NCBI GenBank assembly: GCA_002698425.1
Contig: NZXU01000074.1
Coordinates: forward strand, 1-54,292
Direction: 5' to 3'
Length of the DNA stretch: 54,292 bases
Source of the DNA: Ahrensia sp.
GTDB taxonomy: Bacteria; Pseudomonadota; Alphaproteobacteria; Rhizobiales; Rhizobiaceae
Program-made: the position numbers and the translations under genes
Notes under the pieces: model-generated
Seen by the model: only the letters and a program-made list of their open reading frames with translations
What the model was told of the DNA's origin: nothing
Databases searched by the model: none
Shown: piece after piece, positions 34,960 to 43,052 of the stretch
Layout of the letters: each line of letters opens with the position of its first letter
How positions within the stretch are numbered: the stretch's first letter is position 1

Positions 34960-35919
34960 TCAGGCCTCCTTTTTCTGCGGCTGCCAGACGATGTTGCGGA
35001 CACGACGGATGGCTCTTTCGCAATCCTTCAGCCAAAGGCGGATCGTCACCTTGGCTCCGCTCTCGAAGGGGCGTTCGGCTTCCCTCGGGAAATACTCGTC
35101 GCCGAGACGCCAGCGCGACAGGTCGATATCCGCCCGGGCGGCGCGATAGGCCTCGAACCATTGCCGGCCCGTCCAGGTTTCGACGGTGCGGCCGATACGT
35201 CTTCCGTCGATGACCGCGCCATCGAGAAAGAAATGCAGGATCTTCGCTTCGGCCGGATCGATGCTGCGATATATCTCGTCGGCGGGACAGTTCCACCGCT
35301 CGTCGGCCAGATAATGCGGATGGTGTTCGGCCAGGGCGACCACCAGCATTTCGTCGAGCAGCAGGATGTCCTTTCCCCGGCCTTGCTCCATCAGGTCGGA
35401 CCACTCGGCCAGGAACACATCGCCGCGGGGCCGCGCGAAACCCATGACGCCGACATTGATGTCCACCCGCTCTTGCCCGACACGGATAACCGCGCGCTCG
35501 TATCGCTCCTGACCGACAAGCGGCGCGACGCCCTTGAGCATCGTCAGCCGGCCGGCCTCCGGCGGGTGGAACCGCGTGACCAGCGCGCCCTCGCGCTCGA
35601 GCGGCTCCCAGAGATCGTCGATGGGGGCGCGGAAGATCATGTCGCTGTCGAAGAGAAGCGTGGTCTCGTAGGGGCTCTCGCGGAAGACCAGATGCCGATC
35701 GCCGGATTTCGACAGCCGGTCGGTGACGACGACCGACGCACCGAGCTTTTCGAGATCGCGTTTCAGCGCGGCGGTGTGCGGTTCGTCGAGGAGAAAGACC
35801 GTGATCGGGCCGTCATAATGGCGGCGCAGCGAATGGACCGACACGACGAGGTGCAGCGCGTAACGCTTGCCGAAGTTGAAATAGACGCAGCCGCGTCCGG
35901 ATTGGGCGGATTTGGTCAT
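34960..35919 (-). CDS. GT-A type glycosyltransferase, GT8-like
   Basis: A 319-residue protein starting MTKSAQSGRGCVYFNFGKRY. It has the GT-A landmarks LVVSVHSLRRHYDGPITVFL, the DxD in TTLLFDSDMIFRAPID, VDINVGVMGFARP and a later LLDEMLVVALAEHHP. It is related to GT8 but lacks the HxxGxxKPW end. The ATG overlaps the stop of the upstream GT2 gene (ATGA). The product is probably a surface glycan made with its two neighbours. Confidence 0.8.
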   Translation of the reverse strand: MTKSAQSGRGCVYFNFGKRYALHLVVSVHSLRRHYDGPITVFLLDEPHTAALKRDLEKLGASVVVTDRLSKSGDRHLVFRESPYETTLLFDSDMIFRAPIDDLWEPLEREGALVTRFHPPEAGRLTMLKGVAPLVGQERYERAVIRVGQERVDINVGVMGFARPRGDVFLAEWSDLMEQGRGKDILLLDEMLVVALAEHHPHYLADERWNCPADEIYRSIDPAEAKILHFFLDGAVIDGRRIGRTVETWTGRQWFEAYRAARADIDLSRWRLGDEYFPREAERPFESGAKVTIRLWLKDCERAIRRVRNIVWQPQKKEA

Positions 35920-36872
35920 TTGTACAATTCGGATTTCTTTCCACGGAGCGCCTGGAGCCGGCCGGCGGACCAGCCAAGCGACCGAATTGCCATCATCGGC
36001 GAGGCGGCGCCGAAGACTGGCAGGACAAGAAGCGCTGCGCCGAGGAGGAAGCGAAGCGCGGCGGCGCTGGATGCGAGAATGGCGACCCCAGGCGTGACCC
36101 GCGGGTTCTTCAGCCGGAACCGCGTGATCGACTGGTCCGCGGCGCGCCGGAACTGATAATCGAAGGTCAGTCTTTCGAGCGGTATGGTTTCGCTTACCAG
36201 GGCGTCCGGGCACCAGGCGGTCTCGCAGCCGGCCTTCCGGGCGGCGCGGTAAAACGCCGTGTCGGAGCCGCCGGAGATCAGCAGCGTCTCGTCGAAACGG
36301 ATCTTCGCGCGCTTCTGCCAGGCGAGATCGCAAAGCCAGTTGTTGGTGATGATCGTGTAGCGGCCCTTGCGCGCGGCGGCGCGGGCCGTTTTCGAATTCT
36401 TGCGGCGCATGCGCGCGGCGAGGCTGGCATTGATGATGCGCTGGAGGAGGCCGGCGCCGGGGACGGGCCGGGCGACCTCGACCGGGCCGCCGACCAGATC
36501 GGCGCCGGTTTCGCGCCAGCAGGCGACGAGGCGCGCGAGCCATTCCGGGTCGGGATATTCGTCGTCGTCGATGAAGCAGAGCGCATCCGCGCCGAGCGCC
36601 AGCGCCTCGTCGAGCGCCCGGTTGCGGGCGACCGGGATGCCGCGGCGCGGCTCGCAATGGTAATGGATTTCGTCGAAGCGGTCCGCGAAGCGCGCGACGA
36701 CCGGCCGGGCGGTTTCGTCGGCGTCATTGTCGATGACGAGCAGGATCGCCCGGACCTTCGCGGCCCGGAACGCCGCCTCGCACCGGGCGAGCGCGGTTTC
36801 CAGCATGTCGAGGCGCTTGTAGGTCAGAATGGCGACCGCGACCGACATATCAAGCTTGCGCGGCTCGGCCAT
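35916..36872 (-). CDS. GT2-family glycosyltransferase
   Basis: A 318-residue GT2 enzyme. It has VAVAILTYKRLDMLETALA, LLVIDNDAD, GIPVARNRALDEAL and the DxD in ALCFIDDDEYPDPEWL. Then come ISGGSDTAFYRAA and C-terminal hydrophobic segments (ALRFLLGAALLVLPVFG) that may bind the membrane. It resembles ExoM-like glucosyltransferases of rhizobial exopolysaccharide synthesis. It is the first gene of the three-GT operon. The upstream 176 bp hold no gene. Confidence 0.88.
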   Translation of the reverse strand: MAEPRKLDMSVAVAILTYKRLDMLETALARCEAAFRAAKVRAILLVIDNDADETARPVVARFADRFDEIHYHCEPRRGIPVARNRALDEALALGADALCFIDDDEYPDPEWLARLVACWRETGADLVGGPVEVARPVPGAGLLQRIINASLAARMRRKNSKTARAAARKGRYTIITNNWLCDLAWQKRAKIRFDETLLISGGSDTAFYRAARKAGCETAWCPDALVSETIPLERLTFDYQFRRAADQSITRFRLKNPRVTPGVAILASSAAALRFLLGAALLVLPVFGAASPMMAIRSLGWSAGRLQALRGKKSELYK

Positions 36873-37048
36873 CCTGTCCGTGTGTCACCCCGTCGCGATA
36901 CAAACTCCGGTTGTTTTATGTCGGGCAAATCCGGTGCGGCCAATGCCTTTGGGGCAAGAAAGCGCCGAATGTTGTCGATCTGCAACGAATCGCGGCCCCG
37001 AAAGGGGCAAAAAACAGGATTGTCAGGGGAAAGGGATCCGCCGCGCCG

Positions 37049-37963
37049 TCACGGGGGCGAGGCGTAAGGCCGTCTCACCTCCCACGCCAGCGCGTGGCAT
37101 TCTTTCAGTATGTCGTCGACGGGATGGAGCATCTTCCGGCGCCAGCCGGGCGGGCGGCCGCGTCTGATCGGCGCGGGGCGCACGGCGTCGGCGATGTCGC
37201 CATGGCGGGCGAGAAAGTTGCGCCGCGCGCCGAGGCGGGCGAGACGCAGGGCGTGGCCCGGCAGATCGTCGAGCGCCGATTTCAGCGCGATCAGACGCCG
37301 GCAGACGGACCGGGCCGGGATCTCGCAGGTTGGCTCCGGTTCCGGTTCCGGCGCGGGGAGCGGCAGGGACGGACCGCAAAGGGAGTGGATGCGGGGCGCG
37401 GCGGCGGGCCGCCGGCGGACCGGTTCGAGGGAAAAGCGCAGCGATGCATCGGCCAGCGCGAAGGACGGTTCGGCGAGGGGACGCGCGGGTTCGGATTTCG
37501 GCGCCCAGGGCGTTTCGCCGGGCCGCACGAAACGGCCCTGCCAATAGACGCCGGTCTTCGGCATTGCGGGCTCCGGCGCGGGCCTCCTCGGGAAGACCAC
37601 ACTCGTGATGACGGTCTTGTTTTCCCTGTCTTCAGGCCGCGCTTTGCCTGCTTCCCGCCCCGGCTTCAGGCTCGCCGCCGCCGCGCGCCGGCCCTTGTGC
37701 GGCGCGATGCGCCGGGACGGGCGGGCCGCGCGCTGGCGCAGCGTCACCACGATGTCGCGCGCGGCGATGACGATGAGGCGGCGGACAGCGGATTCGGCCG
37801 GGCGCAACACATCGATGATCGACCGCCAGACAGGGCGCGGCAGCATCTCCGCCCCGCCCTCGTCGAGTCCCGCCTTCATGAACAGGAAAGCGAGGATGCG
37901 CAGAAGCGCCGCGCGGTTGCGCGCGATTGCCCGATTTAGCCTCTCGTTAACGTCGTCGTTCAT
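37049..37963 (-). CDS. Conserved hypothetical Arg/Pro-rich protein
   Basis: A 304-residue protein beginning MNDDVNERLNRAIARNRAAL. The first 100 residues are helical (RILAFLFMKAGLDEGGAEML, WRSIIDVLRPAESAVRRLIV). A long Pro/Arg-rich, probably disordered middle follows, then a short C-terminal block (YWQGRFVRPGETPW; RLIALKSALDDLPGHALRLA). No known motif was seen. The ATG at 37963 fits the helical start; the frame is open to 38113 but that part looks non-coding. Confidence 0.6.
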   Translation of the reverse strand: MNDDVNERLNRAIARNRAALLRILAFLFMKAGLDEGGAEMLPRPVWRSIIDVLRPAESAVRRLIVIAARDIVVTLRQRAARPSRRIAPHKGRRAAAASLKPGREAGKARPEDRENKTVITSVVFPRRPAPEPAMPKTGVYWQGRFVRPGETPWAPKSEPARPLAEPSFALADASLRFSLEPVRRRPAAAPRIHSLCGPSLPLPAPEPEPEPTCEIPARSVCRRLIALKSALDDLPGHALRLARLGARRNFLARHGDIADAVRPAPIRRGRPPGWRRKMLHPVDDILKECHALAWEVRRPYASPP

Positions 37964-38099
37964 GCGGCAAGGATGTGGGACGGCGCGAGGCGGTGGACAA
38001 GAAAAGCGGGGCGGGTGCGGTAAGGTGTTGGGAATGTTGGGGGAATGGGTGGGGAGGTGTGTGGGGTTGTCCAACGTAGCGATTGGCCAGGGGGCATAA

Positions 38100-38248
38100 G
38101 AAAGTCGGAACACGGGTTCGACCGAGCGATTTTCAAATTAGAATTTACAGCAAGGAATCGAGAAATTACTATTATAATTATTATTAAAGTTGAAATAATA
38201 TCTATTTTGTGCGACTTTACATGAACTATATATTTCGGAGGTCGTAAT
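38100..38248. other. AT-rich left edge of accessory patch
   Basis: The base composition changes sharply here: 38150-38220 is dominated by A/T runs (for example ATTACTATTATAATTATTAT), unlike the GC-rich flanks. It contains the promoter region of the M15-like gene and ends with GGAGG at 38237-38241. No att-site repeat or integrase was seen. Confidence 0.6.
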
Positions 38249-38839
38249 ATGCCTATTGGTAGCCGACATCCTCATGTTCAGCAGCACACGACGGGCAAAA
38301 CGCGCGATTTACCAATCTCCGACGCGCTGGCAGATTTGCTGGAGGCCGCGGCCCTGCGCGCGAATATCGACATCGTTTGGATATACTCGGGAGGGCAATG
38401 TGCTGCTGGCACCTGCAGCAAACGGACAGGCTCGACGCGTCATGACCTCGGCGGGGCCGCGGATATTCATTTAGTAGTTTCCGGTAGAAGGCTCAATTTC
38501 GATGACGCCAGCGACCGTAAGGTTTTTGCGCTGTTTCTTGAAACGTGTGCTGCGTACGGCGCTGAAGGCATCGGAGCTGCGACGGATTATATGGGCCCGA
38601 CTGCGGCACATGTTGGATTTGGCGGGCGCGCAGTTTGGGGAAGGAATGGTAAGTCAGCGAACGCCCCAGTTTGGCTCAGGAGCGCAGTTGCTCGGGGGTG
38701 GTCAAGTCGAAATCGCGTTCTTGGCGCGCCAAGTGATCAAGCTGACGAAGAGAAGATCTTCGAGGAACTCCTCCAGTCACTCCCCGACAGCCCAAACGCG
38801 GAGGTTGAGCCTTTGCCAGATGATTATGATGCCTCCTAG
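38249..38839 (+). CDS. M15-like peptidase without signal peptide
   Basis: A 196-residue protein. The core IVWIYSGGQCAAG ... TGSTRHDLGGAADIHLVV ... THMLDLAG-type sequence is followed by AHVGFGGRAVWG. The His/Asp in TRHDLGGAADIH and the later HVGF match the zinc-ligand pattern of M15/D-Ala-D-Ala-peptidase folds, as in some endolysins. There is no signal peptide. A strong GGAGG lies 7 nt before the ATG. The gene is AT-richer than its surroundings and precedes an SGNH hydrolase by 68 bp; both may form one transcription unit. Confidence 0.7.
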   Translation: MPIGSRHPHVQQHTTGKTRDLPISDALADLLEAAALRANIDIVWIYSGGQCAAGTCSKRTGSTRHDLGGAADIHLVVSGRRLNFDDASDRKVFALFLETCAAYGAEGIGAATDYMGPTAAHVGFGGRAVWGRNGKSANAPVWLRSAVARGWSSRNRVLGAPSDQADEEKIFEELLQSLPDSPNAEVEPLPDDYDAS

Positions 38840-38907
38840 AGCTCGCACAGGGACGGGTGTTCCAGGCGTAAGAGAAAGCTTTGCGACTTGGTATCGGGAG
38901 GACGGTA

Positions 38908-39807
38908 ATGCAGATCAGTGACCGCTTGGTAGAAGAAGGAATAACAATAGAACCCAGTGAAGAGCATGCACTTGTCTACATCGTGCGAGACAAAGATGGT
39001 CGTATCCTCGATCAGGAGGAATTCGTTACCCGGTTTGGTGATATCAATGATGATTATGCCCTAAGAAGTGCTCCCGGTTTCGCAGATCGCCGACGCATCT
39101 GCGCCGAAGGCGATTCTTGGATAAATATACTTTGGCCTGCATCTTCAATACTAGGTCATCAAAAGACTCTATTTGATGTTATTGAAGGCGCTCGTAAGTA
39201 CGATACTTTGGACTTGGCATATCCGGGCGACACGCTGGCCGAAATCGTGAAGCGAAAACAGTATCATGCACCTATTGGGTCAGCGAGATACGATTGGTTC
39301 TTGTTTTCGGCGGCCGGGAACGACGTATTGGGCGGCGGTGCGATTAGAAGATATCTTCTCGAACGGGACTCGATCGATCCCGAGGCGGTAGATCCCGGTG
39401 ATTGGATTGTGACCAAGGAGTTTCAAGGCGCGCGTGATTTCGTGGCGGTCAACTACGAGATTGTCGCAAAAGAGATCAATACCTGGTCAAGCAGTCAAAC
39501 AAGCATGCTTGTTCATGGTTACGATTATCCCGTGCCGCGAGACAATGGGCGATGGCTGGGCAAGCCTTTGCAGAGCAAGGGATACGATCTGACGCAAGAT
39601 GCTGCAATTATCGCGCGCCTGTTGAAATATATTGTCGACAGCCTGTACGACACACTTGAAGATGTTCAGAAGAAGCAGCCCCACGTTACGGTAGTCGATT
39701 TGCGAGGGACAGTGGCCGGACGCTGGAATGATGAACTCCACCCGATGACGGCGGCTTCGACGGATTTAGCCGCGCTCTTTATGAGCCAGATCGATTTGCT
39801 GTCCTGA
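38908..39807 (+). CDS. SGNH/GDSL-type hydrolase
   Basis: A 299-residue protein from MQISDRLVEEGITIEPS. SGNH blocks are GDS in RICAEGDSWINI (Ser near 70), GxND in FSAAGNDVLGGG and the final DxxH in WNDELHPM. These make a Ser-His-Asp esterase/lipase-like site. There is no signal peptide; the first 60 residues are a charged domain of unknown role. The ATG at 38908 has GGGAGG 6 nt upstream; a TTG at 38881 is less likely. Codon use is less GC-biased than in neighbours. It pairs with the M15-like gene. Confidence 0.75.
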   Translation: MQISDRLVEEGITIEPSEEHALVYIVRDKDGRILDQEEFVTRFGDINDDYALRSAPGFADRRRICAEGDSWINILWPASSILGHQKTLFDVIEGARKYDTLDLAYPGDTLAEIVKRKQYHAPIGSARYDWFLFSAAGNDVLGGGAIRRYLLERDSIDPEAVDPGDWIVTKEFQGARDFVAVNYEIVAKEINTWSSSQTSMLVHGYDYPVPRDNGRWLGKPLQSKGYDLTQDAAIIARLLKYIVDSLYDTLEDVQKKQPHVTVVDLRGTVAGRWNDELHPMTAASTDLAALFMSQIDLLS

Positions 39808-39996
39808 AATCACAGGATAAGATTCCGTACGAGCTCTTTGGATCAATCACCTCGTCGCGCACTGAGTCATGATTTCTGACTGCGGCACAATTGGTGCGAA
39901 GTTCGTCAGCTGCCGAATAGTCTAACTTGGCCGCGATAGCGGGTTACTTAACTGCAAACCGGTTTTTGCAGGGCGAACGCATGAGTTGGGGGCGTC

Positions 39997-40129
39997 TATG
40001 CCGGGGCGTTCGGATGGCTGGATGCCGTGTGGCAGGGCCTGCTTTCGCGTGCGGCCGAGCGCGATCCGCTCACAGACTGGGCGCTGCTGTAGGCATCCGT
40101 CGCGGGCAGCCGGGACTTGGGGCGCCATG
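39997..40129 (+). pseudogene. Relic of a CelD/BcsL-type acyltransferase gene
   Basis: Translated in frame this 133-bp stretch reads AGAFGWLDAVWQGLLSRAAE ... RDPLTDWALL, then a TAG stop at 40090-40092, then ASVAGSRDLGRHG. It aligns without gaps to 45706-45838, inside the intact acyltransferase gene (about 98 of 133 bases identical, counted by eye). No start, no downstream part and an internal stop are present, so it is a decayed fragment. It lies in the 383-bp gap 39808-40190, which otherwise holds only a small hairpin at 39952-39971. Confidence 0.8.
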
Positions 40130-40190
40130 GATTTTTCCCGCGGGACATAGGCGCATTGCAGGCATCTTCGAACGCCTAGCGCGCGAAAGA

Positions 40191-40748
40191 TCAGTCGTCG
40201 TTCGGAAATTGCGGCTGGCTGGCGGAGAAAGGGCGATCGAGGATCGGGAGGCTGATCAGTGCGTCGATGAAAGACGATACAAGCTGGCCGCGATTTGTCA
40301 TGCCTGACTTGGAATAGATATTCGCGAGTTGAGCGCGGACGGTGCCTTGGGCGGTCTGGCGAAACGAAGCGATTTCCGGCGCATCGAAACCTTTCAGCGT
40401 GAGCAACGCGACCTCTCGTTCCGAGGGTGAAAGATGCCAGGCGTTGAACCGCTCCTCGATCATCTCGCCGAAGGCATCGGCGGCGATCTTGAGAGAATTC
40501 TCCGCATGCGCGGTAATCCAGAACATGCGCCTGAGTTCCAGCAGGCCGAACAGAACGCCGAGGAAGAGCGCGAAGGTCGCGCAGGCTTCAAACGCGATAT
40601 GGCGACCGAGCCCCTCTTCCCTGATGTCGGCGAAGACATCTCCGATGAAAAACGACACGCTGACCGCCTGAAGAACAACGACCGCAATCAGAAAGCGTGC
40701 GCGCCAGTTTCTGGAGACGATGCCGAATGTGTTCGAGCTTCGGTCCAT
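40191..40748 (-). CDS. Membrane-tethered LuxR-type HTH regulator (paralogue 2)
   Basis: A 185-residue protein from MDRSSNTFGIVSRNWRARF. Two membrane segments (RFLIAVVVLQAVSVSFFIGD and ATFALFLGVLFGLLEL) are followed by a LuxR/GerE helix-turn-helix (LSPSEREVALLTLKGFDAPE ... GTVRAQLANIYSKSGMT). It has the same plan and clear sequence similarity to 11021-11566. The ATG at 40748 has GGGGAGG 8 nt upstream. It is divergent from the hydrolase/P-loop/ABC operon, and the shared palindrome lies between them, so it probably controls itself and that operon. Confidence 0.8.
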   Translation of the reverse strand: MDRSSNTFGIVSRNWRARFLIAVVVLQAVSVSFFIGDVFADIREEGLGRHIAFEACATFALFLGVLFGLLELRRMFWITAHAENSLKIAADAFGEMIEERFNAWHLSPSEREVALLTLKGFDAPEIASFRQTAQGTVRAQLANIYSKSGMTNRGQLVSSFIDALISLPILDRPFSASQPQFPNDD

Positions 40749-40799
40749 TCTGTCTGCCTCCCCGCGACATTTTTGCGCGTATCCCAAAATACAGCGCCA

Positions 40800-40815
40800 A
40801 TAAGCACGTGCTTAT
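40800..40815. promoter_or_regulatory. 16-bp palindrome ATAAGCACGTGCTTAT before regulator 2
   Basis: A perfect 16-bp inverted repeat in the 355-bp divergent region 40749-41103. Reading toward the regulator gene, the core TAAGCACGTGCTTA is followed after 9 nt by TATTTT, as at 10053-10081. On the other side a weaker TATTGC lies 8 nt away. The rest of the gap shows no gene. Confidence 0.65.
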
Positions 40816-41103
40816 GGACGCTTATTGCGGCGTAACCATAGCCTTACCTGTCCCGGGATTCGTTCACATTCGGATTCGAAGCGTTCATCGGTGTGAGCGG
40901 GACCATGCGCGAATTGCGCCTCACGCAGTCCGGCGATTGGGTCCTTGCTCGCGGGAGGAATATTGCCGGCGAGGCGCGAGCGTTTTCGCGGATTGCGCTG
41001 TGTTGGCGCTGACGACGCTTGTGATCCTGGCGGAGCGGTTCTTCGGAGCGCGAGGCGTCCAGCGCATGTGATGCGCGGACGCCTCGTTTGAAATTGAGCA
41101 AAC

Positions 41104-42003
41104 ATGCCTCTCGATAACAAGAAACGAGAAGGGGAGGGCACCATCAACGTTTATTCCGCACAAGTGAGGGAAAGCGCCGGCCGGGGCAGCCTGGCCACCG
41201 TCTCATTTCGGTCGGCGCGGGGAAGCCATACGCCGCCAGCCTGGATCGTCGAACCCGTGGAGAAATCCGGCGAGCCTCCCTTGATCGCCATTCACGGCGT
41301 GACGCGCGCCGCCGACGTGCTGGCCGAGCAACTCGTGCATGGTGCGGGCCGGACGGGACGCGTCGTCATTTGCCCCTTGTTCGATTCGAAGACCTATAGC
41401 CGCTACCAGCGGTTCGAGGGAAAGGCGCGATCCGACCAGGCCCTGCTCCGTCTCGCCGACATGCTCGTCGATGAGGGCGTGTTGCCGGCCGAGCGTTTCG
41501 ATCTCGCCGGCTTTTCCGGCGGCGCCCAGTTCGCGCATCGTTTCACCTGGCTATACCCCCACAGGGTCGGCCGGCTTTCGATCGCCTCCGCCGGCTGGTA
41601 CACTTTTCCTGACGACGAGCCCTATCCGCTCGGCCTCGGCAAGAGCACGTCAAGCGGCAACTGCCGGGCCTTCTGTTTCAGGACCAATCTGACGGCATTT
41701 CTCCAACGCGAGATTGTCGTTCGCGTCGGCGCGCTCGACACTTTCGTTGATGCCACGACCCGGTCCGGGCCGGATATCGACCGGCAGCAGGGTGCGGACA
41801 GGGTCACCAGGGCCCGTCGCTGGACCGCCGCCATCCGGCAGGCCGCCGAGCGTTTGGGAACGGATACGAAGGTCGATTTCGAGATCCTGCCCGGCTGCGG
41901 CCACGACTTCACCGCCTGCGTGCGCCTGGCCGGACTCGACCGTGTCTTTCTCGGCGAGCCAGCCCGGATGGCTTTCCCGACAACCGGAGACGATCCCTCA
42001 TGA
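41104..42003 (+). CDS. Alpha/beta hydrolase
   Basis: A 299-residue protein. After an N-terminal strand region (STATVSFRSA-like) come PPLIAIHGVTRAADVLAEQL (oxyanion His-Gly), the nucleophile elbow DLAGFSGGAQFAHRF with Ser138, and the catalytic-His region LPGCGHDFTACV. The acid residue is probably in VRVGALDTFVD. There is no signal peptide. The substrate is unknown. The ATG at 41104 has only a weak ribosome site. The stop overlaps the next gene start (ATGA), and the three genes to 44692 are translationally coupled. Confidence 0.8.
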   Translation: MPLDNKKREGEGTINVYSAQVRESAGRGSLATVSFRSARGSHTPPAWIVEPVEKSGEPPLIAIHGVTRAADVLAEQLVHGAGRTGRVVICPLFDSKTYSRYQRFEGKARSDQALLRLADMLVDEGVLPAERFDLAGFSGGAQFAHRFTWLYPHRVGRLSIASAGWYTFPDDEPYPLGLGKSTSSGNCRAFCFRTNLTAFLQREIVVRVGALDTFVDATTRSGPDIDRQQGADRVTRARRWTAAIRQAAERLGTDTKVDFEILPGCGHDFTACVRLAGLDRVFLGEPARMAFPTTGDDPS

Positions 42004-43052
42004 TGACGCCTTTTGTCATAGCGCCTTCGGCGAAATGGGCCTTCACGACACGCCGGGTCCCCACGGACAGTCCCGTCCATATCGAAGACGGGCTGGACGG
42101 CGTTTCGGCGGGCGACCTCGTGGTTGCGAGGGTCGAGCGGATCGGAAGCCACAAGCGCCTGCAGACCCGGCAAGGGCGCTACTCCCGGCTTTATGCCGGC
42201 GACCTCATTGTCGCTGCTTGCGGCGCGCGATACGCGATAGACCAGTTCGAGGGCGTCGCCGAGCTGGGCGACGGCACCTCGGACCTGCTGGCCGGCGGCG
42301 GCGTGATCGGCCGCGTCCGCCATCGCAATGAAAAGACCTCCGCCCCGACGCGGGTTCAGGTGCTGGGCCGACTGGCCGATAGGCACAAGCGGATCATCAA
42401 TCTTAGGGATTACGGGCTCGACCGGAGCCCGGTCTTCGACCGGCCCCTGGTCATCGGCGTCCTCGGCAGTTCGATGAATGCCGGAAAGACGGATGCGGCG
42501 GCCGGACTGATTCACGGACTGGCCGGCGCCGGCTGGCGGACGGCGGGCATCAAGCTGACCGGAACGGGCAGTTTCGGCGACATTCACTCCTATCTCGACG
42601 CCGGTGCCTCCCTGGCGATCGATTTCACCGACGCTGGCATGGCGTCGACCTATCTGGAACCGCTGGACCGCATCATCGACGCATTCGACGTTATGGTCGG
42701 TCACGGCGCAGACGAGAACTGCAAGGCGATCGTCGTCGAGCTGGCCGACGGCATAACCCAGGCTGAAACCGCCAAGCTTCTGCGCCTTCCGCGATTTGTT
42801 GCGACAATCGACGGTTTTCTCCTGTGCGCTCCCGATCCGATGTCCGCACAGGCGAGCCTCTCCTGGCTTGCCGAAAGGAATATCGCGCCAATGGCGTTGA
42901 GCGGGCTTCTCACGCGCTCGTCCCTGTCGGTCGCCGAACTCGAGGGCGAAATGGACCTCCCGATCCTCTCGCGGGAAACGCTCGCCGATCCCGCATTCGC
43001 CTCGGCCCTGTTCCACCAGGCGCGTAATCTATCCCCGGCCAGGGCCGCATGA
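42000..43052 (+). CDS. P-loop NTPase of unknown role
   Basis: A 350-residue protein. Residues 1-145 are a beta-rich N-domain (ERIGSHKRLQTRQGRYSRLY). Then a P-loop GSSMNAGKT at 156-164 (K163) follows VIGVLGS, with IVVELADG as a possible Walker B strand and TIDGFLLCAPDPMSAQASLS near the C-terminus. It resembles the dethiobiotin-synthetase/MobB side of the P-loop class more than ABC or AAA proteins. It overlaps both neighbours by 4 bp. It may supply ATP hydrolysis to the degenerate exporter next door, but this is inference. Confidence 0.65.
   Translation: MMTPFVIAPSAKWAFTTRRVPTDSPVHIEDGLDGVSAGDLVVARVERIGSHKRLQTRQGRYSRLYAGDLIVAACGARYAIDQFEGVAELGDGTSDLLAGGGVIGRVRHRNEKTSAPTRVQVLGRLADRHKRIINLRDYGLDRSPVFDRPLVIGVLGSSMNAGKTDAAAGLIHGLAGAGWRTAGIKLTGTGSFGDIHSYLDAGASLAIDFTDAGMASTYLEPLDRIIDAFDVMVGHGADENCKAIVVELADGITQAETAKLLRLPRFVATIDGFLLCAPDPMSAQASLSWLAERNIAPMALSGLLTRSSLSVAELEGEMDLPILSRETLADPAFASALFHQARNLSPARAA

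Noticed and set aside
38100..40190. Prophage or integrated element
   Set aside because: Despite the composition change and lysis-like genes, no integrase, structural phage gene, tRNA target or flanking direct repeat was found; described only as an accessory patch.
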